DNA of 6,946 nucleotides from Elusimicrobiota bacterium. Its GTDB lineage: Bacteria; Elusimicrobiota; Elusimicrobia; Elusimicrobiales; Elusimicrobiaceae. Made by a program: the position numbers and the translations under genes. Below the pieces are notes generated by a model. The model did no database searches. It was not told where the DNA came from and saw only the letters and a list, made by a program, of their open reading frames with translations. The stretch covers positions 1-6,946 of the forward strand of contig JAISVV010000183.1 in NCBI GenBank assembly GCA_031271365.1, written 5' to 3'. This document shows, piece by piece, positions 1 through 5,300 of this stretch (the first letter of the stretch is position 1; every line of letters starts with the position of its first letter).

Positions 1-3
1 AAA

Positions 4-1107
4 ATGCCCGGCATTATATTTAAGTACGTTACAAAAAATATGCTCCAGTTTTTTACCGGGGTGTTGTTTGTCTTTGTTTTTGTAATTTTTATGGGCCAGT
101 TTACCACTATTTTTACCTATGCCGCGCGCTACGGCGCGGATATGGTTTGGGTAATGTCGGTAATGTTTTACATGCTGCCAGATATTTTGGTTTTAAGCAT
201 ACCTTTGGCTTTCCAGATAAGTATTTTAATGACGCTTACCTCTCTTGGCCAAAGCGGCGAGGTTATGGCCTTGCGCGCGGCTGGGTTTTCTTTTGGCGAA
301 ATCGCCCGCCCGCTTTTTATTTTTGCCGTTTTTTTATGCGTTTTAATGTTTTACGTAAGCGGCTGGCTCAGCCCGCAGGGCCGCCACCTTGTGGAAGAAG
401 GAAAAGAGGATATAGCCTCCAGGATATCGCGCATAAACATAGAGCCCAAAACGTTTATAGATTTAGGCGACTGGAATATCTTTGCCGAAAACGCCGCCAA
501 AAACGGCGGGGAGCTTTACCAGGTATATCTTACGCGTAAAAACGATAAAAACGTTTTAAGCACAAAAATAAACGCGGCCGAAGGCAAAACAACTATTACA
601 AACACCGGCATAACGCTGGATTTGTTTAAAGGCCAAATGCAGCGGCTTGAGGCCTTGGAATCGCGCAAAATAATAACGGCCGAGTTTGATAAATACAGCA
701 TTACCATACCGCTTACGCAAAAAATAGGCGCAAAACGCGCGCTGCGCGCAAGCGAGCTTACCACCCCGCAGCTTTTTGCCGCCATAAAAAACGGCGGGCT
801 TAACGCCAAACAGGAGCAAGAGTTTCCCCCGGAGCCGGCCTACCGCCTTGCTTTGGCCCTGGCGTCTTTGGTATTCTTCTTTCTAAGCTGCCCGGTGGCC
901 TTTGTAACCACCAAAAAAGCAGGCAGAACGGCGGGCATGGTTTTTAGCATTGTGTTTATTTTTGCTTATCTCGGGCTTTTAACCACGGGCAACAGTATCG
1001 CGAAAAACGTAAATTTTGCGTATTTGGCGTATTGGGCGCCTTTGCTGCCGGTTTTAGCGGGTTTGCCGGCCGGGCTTTATTTATGGCGCAGGAAGCTGTC
1101 TAACTGA
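4..1107 (+). CDS. lptF: LptF-type LPS export permease (YjgP/YjgQ family)
   Basis: This is an inner-membrane subunit of the LptB2FG ABC transporter, which extracts lipopolysaccharide from the outer leaflet of the inner membrane and pushes it towards LptC/LptA. The 367-residue length is normal for the family. The layout fits: three N-terminal membrane helices (about residues 14-34, 52-75 and 102-122), a periplasmic beta-rich domain (about 125-265), then three C-terminal helices (about 281-301, 308-328 and 338-360). Family-typical marks are the prolines in helix 2 (P59, P67) and the cytoplasmic coupling segment GEVMALRAAG (85-94), which contacts the LptB ATPase. No LptB is in view. The start at 4 places the first helix where family members have it, but only three bases precede it, so the ribosome site and any upstream extension cannot be judged. 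It is called LptF rather than LptG by position (first of the pair) and by closer resemblance of the C-terminal helices; the paralogues are similar, so the F/G assignment is less sure than the family. Confidence 0.93.
   Translation: MPGIIFKYVTKNMLQFFTGVLFVFVFVIFMGQFTTIFTYAARYGADMVWVMSVMFYMLPDILVLSIPLAFQISILMTLTSLGQSGEVMALRAAGFSFGEIARPLFIFAVFLCVLMFYVSGWLSPQGRHLVEEGKEDIASRISRINIEPKTFIDLGDWNIFAENAAKNGGELYQVYLTRKNDKNVLSTKINAAEGKTTITNTGITLDLFKGQMQRLEALESRKIITAEFDKYSITIPLTQKIGAKRALRASELTTPQLFAAIKNGGLNAKQEQEFPPEPAYRLALALASLVFFFLSCPVAFVTTKKAGRTAGMVFSIVFIFAYLGLLTTGNSIAKNVNFAYLAYWAPLLPVLAGLPAGLYLWRRKLSN
1090..1095 (+). promoter_or_regulatory. Possible ribosome binding site of lptG, inside the lptF end
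   Basis: AGGAAG lies 11 bases before the lptG ATG, within the last codons of lptF. The spacing is longer than ideal. With the one-base TGATG stop/start overlap at 1105-1109, initiation of lptG probably depends at least partly on ribosomes terminating on lptF (translational coupling). Confidence 0.5.
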
Positions 1108-2192
1108 TGAAAATAATCTCTAAATACATAGCCCGTAAATTTTGGGGGCCTTTCTTTTTTATCTTCTGCATTTTTGCGGCGCTTATCTTTTTGGCCGACA
1201 GCATAGAAAAACTGCGCTGGACTTCTACTTACTCCGTCTCCCTTTGGTCGGTTTTAAAATACACTTTAATGACGATGCCGGATTTCCTTATGCAGGTGCT
1301 GCCGGCGGTTTGCCTTTTAAGCGCGCTTTTGGTAATCTCCGATATGATTGCCGCCGGGGAATGGACGGCCTGCCTTGCCGGCGGCTTTACCGTGCGGCAA
1401 ATTTTTAAGCCGCTTATAGCGTGTATAGTTTTAGTCGCGGCTTTCGGTTTTTTGGCGCAGGCGTTCTTTGTGCCTTTTTTAAGCCTGCGTTCGGAGGTGT
1501 TCTACGAGCGGGAAATAAAGCGCAATAAAGACTGGAGCTTTAATGTAGAAAACGACGTTACCCTGCGCCTTGACGGCAGGCGGGTGCTTTTTGCCAAAAT
1601 CCTGCGCCCCGAAGCCGGCCAAATGGAAGGCATGTTTATAGATTCTTACGACGAAGGCTGGGCGCTTGCCTCGCAGATAAGCGCAAGGAACTTCCGCTGG
1701 GACGCCGCCCGCCGGGCCTGGGTGTTTGAGGACGGCGTCATAAGGCGTTTTGGTAAAAACGCCACGCTGGAAGAGACGCCTTTTAATACCCTGCTTTCCG
1801 ATTACGCCGTGCCGCCGCAGGATATTTCCGTGGGCGGTATGGAGGGGGCTTTGCTTTCCGTGCCGGCGCTTATTAAGCGTATAGAATTTTTAGAAACAAG
1901 CGGCCTTAGCGCTTACAAAGAGCACACCCTGCTGCACACCCGCCTGGCTGCGCCGTTTGCCGCGGTTATTATGTGCCTTTTGGGTATGCCTTTGGCCATA
2001 GCGTTAAAGCGCTCCAGCAAGATTTTAAATATAGTTTGCGCCGTTGCCATCGGGTTTGGTTTTTGGTGGATAGTTTCTATTCTTTCCTCCGCGGGGCAGA
2101 GCGGTATGCTAAACCCCGCTTTGGCCGGCTGGCTGCCGGTGGCGGTTTTTGCCGCGGTTGCCTGGGCGGAGTTTAAAATACTTAAGATTTAA
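1107..2192 (+). CDS. lptG: LptG-type LPS export permease (YjgP/YjgQ family)
   Basis: This is the second inner-membrane permease of the LptB2FG lipopolysaccharide exporter, which pairs with LptF to form the LPS-binding cavity. It is 361 residues, the usual length. Helices are visible at about 15-35, 50-76 and 103-123. A periplasmic beta-jellyroll follows (about 130-260), including ARNFRWDAARRAWVFEDG, a strand-turn-strand typical of LptG. The last three helices lie at about 279-300, 306-326 and 334-355. Conserved marks are P58 and P66 in helix 2, the coupling segment GEWTACLAGGF (84-94), HTRLAAPFAAVIMCLLGMPL in helix 4 and the NPALAGWLP turn (336-344) before the last helix. ATG overlaps the lptF stop by one base, so the two are cotranscribed and made in matched amounts. 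A strong terminator follows 21 bases after the TAA. I see no frameshift or missing segment. Confidence 0.93.
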   Translation: MKIISKYIARKFWGPFFFIFCIFAALIFLADSIEKLRWTSTYSVSLWSVLKYTLMTMPDFLMQVLPAVCLLSALLVISDMIAAGEWTACLAGGFTVRQIFKPLIACIVLVAAFGFLAQAFFVPFLSLRSEVFYEREIKRNKDWSFNVENDVTLRLDGRRVLFAKILRPEAGQMEGMFIDSYDEGWALASQISARNFRWDAARRAWVFEDGVIRRFGKNATLEETPFNTLLSDYAVPPQDISVGGMEGALLSVPALIKRIEFLETSGLSAYKEHTLLHTRLAAPFAAVIMCLLGMPLAIALKRSSKILNIVCAVAIGFGFWWIVSILSSAGQSGMLNPALAGWLPVAVFAAVAWAEFKILKI

Positions 2193-2213
2193 CCGGCTTG
2201 CAATCATTTAAAG

Positions 2214-2260
2214 CGGGAGCGATTTATACACGCGTATGTTTAAATCGCTCTCGTTTTTGT
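2214..2260 (+). terminator. Rho-independent terminator after lptFG
   Basis: The left arm 2214-2226 pairs with 2241-2253. The core GAGCGATTTA (2217-2226) is perfectly complementary to TAAATCGCTC (2241-2250), and the base is extended by one G-U and two G-C pairs. Inside, after a T-T mismatch, ACA (2228-2230) pairs with TGT (2237-2239), leaving a six-base loop. TTTTTGT follows directly at 2254-2260. This is a textbook intrinsic terminator for + strand transcription. The left flank has only a short A run, so termination of transcription coming from the right is not obvious. Confidence 0.9.
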
Positions 2261-2265
2261 ATTAT
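2260..2265 (+). promoter_or_regulatory. Weak candidate -10 box before the sprA-like gene
   Basis: TATTAT matches five of six bases of the sigma-70 -10 consensus and sits in the short AT-rich stretch after the terminator T run. I see no convincing -35: TTTAAA at 2239-2244 gives only 15-base spacing, and it lies inside the terminator stem. A start near 2272 would leave a leader of only about 12 bases. This is a candidate only; the true promoter could overlap the hairpin, lie in lptG, or use a different sigma consensus. Confidence 0.2.
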
Positions 2266-2272
2266 ATATGCT

Positions 2273-2277
2273 GGGAG
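2273..2277 (+). promoter_or_regulatory. Ribosome binding site that sets the GTG start of the sprA-like gene
   Basis: GGGAG lies six bases before the GTG at 2284. It decides the start among several near candidates: ATG 2268 and GTG 2282 run into stops in other frames, and the in-frame TTG at 2257 lies upstream of this site, within the terminator T run. Confidence 0.7.
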
Positions 2278-2283
2278 TATTGT

Positions 2284-2358
2284 GTGCTAAAAAATCTAGC
2301 CAGGCTGCTTATTGCCGAACTTTTACTTTTTAACTGCCTAAACCCCGCGCTTTACGCG
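2284..2358 (+). other. Sec signal peptide of the SprA-like protein
   Basis: Residues 1-25 have basic residues (K3, R7), a Leu/Ile/Ala-rich core (residues 8-16) broken only by E12, and the type I signal peptidase motif ALYA before QE at 25/26. C18 is not in a lipobox (L-F-N-C), so lipoprotein processing is unlikely. This supports Sec export to the periplasm and then outer-membrane insertion. Confidence 0.85.
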
Positions 2359-5300
2359 CAGGAGGGCCCCTTTGCCGCGCCGCCGCCGGGCGCGCAGAGC
2401 GTTATGCAGCCGCAGGCGGAGCCGCAAGGCTCGGCCCCGCTGGAGGAGGAGTTTGTCCTTGGCTTTACCCCGCCGCCCGCTTTGCCCCCGGCCGAGGAGG
2501 CCGCCCCCGCCCCCGCGCAGGAAGCGCCGCAATATCCGTTTGAAACCCCGCAAAGCCGCGGCGGCTTTAAACTTTTCGAGCCCTCCGGCTACACTTTTAT
2601 GCAGGAAGACGCCCCGCTTATGGTGCCCCCCGCGCAAAGCGCGGCGGAAGAAAATTACGATAATTACTACCGCTACAGCCGCGCCTACCTGGAAAACGCT
2701 ATGGCCGCCGTAGAAGGCGCTGTGGACCCGCGCGAGCGCGAGATTGAATATCTGGAAATTTTAAACCCTTCGCTGCTGCTGCCCATTTTCGGCACGACGA
2801 TATCTTTGACGGGGCGTAAAACCTTTGGCTTTAATTACAACGCGCGCAAATACAAAGGCAGGCAGACGATAGAAGACCGCAGCTTCAGTAATTTTGAAAT
2901 GAATCAAGAAATGCAGATAAAGCTGCAAGGCAAAATAAGCGACCGGATTTTTGTAGATATAGACTACGACGACCAGCGCGAAGACGCGCAAAACATCTCC
3001 GTCAGCTACCGCGGCAAAGGGGAGGAGTTTGTGCAAAGCGCGGATTTCGGCGATATAGAGCTAAGCCTGCCGGGGACGGAGTTTATCTCTTACAATAAAC
3101 AGGTTTTCGGCGCAAAAATGCATATGCGCTTTAAAGACGCGCACCTGCGCCTTATAGGCAGCCAAACCAAGGGTGAGACGCGCTCCAAGCAATTTAAAGG
3201 CGACAGCGTTTTTGAAACCGCCAACGTCCGCGACACGCAGTATATCCGCCGCCGCTACTACGATTTAAGTTTTGACGGCCTGCAAACCTGGGCAATAGCG
3301 CCAAACACCGAGCGGGTTTATATAGACGACCATACCACCGGCGGCTATCTTGTGGCCATGACGGCGCAGGATTTGCAGGACCCTTCCGCCGTCTACCCCG
3401 ACACCGGCGGCACGGCGGGCTTTAAACTGCTGACGCGCGGCGTGGACTATGTTATAGATTACAGCCAAAAAATACTTATTTTTAACAATTCCTTAAAAGA
3501 CGGCGACGTCGTCGCAGTGGATTACGAAAACTCCCAGGGGCAGATGTTAAGCAATATGTCCGGTACGCCGGGCATTGCGAAAATCGTTAAAACAAGCAGC
3601 GACCGGCCCCTGAGAGACGCCGCAACCGAAATCGGCTACAAACTGGAGATTAAAAGATACTACGATATCGGCGCGCAGCAAATAACGCGCGACAACGGCC
3701 AGGGCAATTTTATCTTAAAACTTTTAGAATCCGACGGGCGCGAAGCCTGCCCGCCAACCTCCGCGCCGCAATATTGCGTCTTTAATATAGATTACGAAAA
3801 GGGTATTTTTAATATACGGGAAAACTTTGACGACCTGGGTATCTACGGCGCAACGCCTACCTCAAGGGCAAACCGATACTTTTTTGTGCAGTTTTCCTCC
3901 ACCGTGCGCACTTATTTTTTGGAGCCCGATATCGTGGTGCAGTCCGAAAAAGTTACGATAAACGGCGCCGTCATGGCCAGGAATAAAGACTATTATGTTG
4001 ATTATGCCTCCGGCTTTTTAACTTTTTATAACGAAAACCTCATCGGCGCAAACAGCGTTATAGACGTTACCTACGAAGCGGCCGCTGTGGGCGGCGGGCG
4101 GTTAAGCACGCTGCTGGGCGGGCGGTTAAGTTATGATTTTACAAAAAACATTTCCGTCGGCGGGACGTTTTTGCACGAAACCGGCAACCAGCCCAAACGC
4201 GTGCCCAACGTAGGCGCTTTGGCCAGCAGCCTGAGCGTTATGGAGGCAGATTTAAAAGCCAAAGACGTTGAGGTTGCAGACGGGGTTAAACTCTCCTTAG
4301 GCGTAGAGGCCGCGCAAAGCAAAAAGGACGAGAACCTCTTTGGTTACGCCATGATAGATAACCTTGAAGAAACCAAAGAACTTGTGCGCGCCTCTACCGC
4401 GTTTTCGGACTGGAAGATAGCCTCTAACCCTACGGCGGGCACCTCTTTTTACGATGCCATAAAGTGGGATTCGGAGGAAGTAAGAACCCTGGACGTCAAC
4501 CCCCAAAGCGCCGTGCGCGCCGACGCGCGGCAGGTGGTTTTAAACATAAATTACGATTTTACCCGGCTGCCGCCGGGCTATGGCGCGCACGACGAGGTTT
4601 CTTTGGTATTTCCCATCAGCGCGCAGGGGGTGGATTTTAGCAATAAAACGCTTTTAGAGTTTACCATGCAAGGCGAAGAAAACGGGCCTTATATGAATAT
4701 CTCCTTCGGCGCGATAGACGAACGCTCCGATAACTACGCTTATCTGCCGGCGCAGATGAACTGGGGCGATATTTACCCGGCCTGCAGCAAGTATTACGCC
4801 GAGCCCAACCCGATGGACCCAAGCTCCTTCTACGTGCCCAAGACGGAAGATTTACGCTGCACCGGCACCCTAACCCCGCAGGAAGACTCCGGCTGGCTGT
4901 TTATAGACCCCGACGAAACCCCGCACCGCTACAACCCCTTTGCCGGCAACGAGTTTAACCGCTTAACCCAGCCTAACGGCCTCATAGACACGCAGGACCT
5001 TGACGGCAACGGTATTTTTGATTCGGCCGATTTTACCGCCGGCGGCGATTTCGGCTTTAACGGCGACGCTTTGGTAACCGATTCCGCGTCCTACCCCGGC
5101 ATAAGCGCCGGCAGCCAGATAGATTACAGCGGCTGGCGGCACTTCCAGCGCGATGTTAATTTTTCCGACGCGATGCGTTGGGGTTCTATTAAGCAGATGC
5201 GCATTACTTTAAAGCGCGGCGGGCGCGATAAAGGCACGATAAAGATTGCTAACTTATCCGTCTCCGGCAGCACCTGGAAGTCTTTGGATAACGCCGCGGC

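Noticed and set aside
516..819. Reverse-strand frames inside lptF
   Set aside because: They overlap the periplasmic domain of a clear LptF gene and have no recognisable product.
2208..2258. Bidirectional terminator
   Set aside because: The left flank has only a short A run, and no opposing gene is present to need it.
2257..2286. Alternative starts: TTG 2257, ATG 2268, GTG 2282
   Set aside because: TTG 2257 lies upstream of the Shine-Dalgarno, within the terminator T run. ATG 2268 and GTG 2282 are out of frame and soon reach stops.
2284..2358. Lipoprotein signal peptide using C18
   Set aside because: The residues before C18 are L-F-N, not a lipobox, whereas ALYA before QE gives a good type I cleavage site.
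2338..2713. Long Arg/Pro-rich or Gly/Arg-rich reading frames on both strands over the start of the sprA-like gene
   Set aside because: They mirror the proline/alanine-rich linker (CCG, GCC, GCG codons) in other frames. They have low-complexity translations and lie inside the convincing signal peptide-linker frame.
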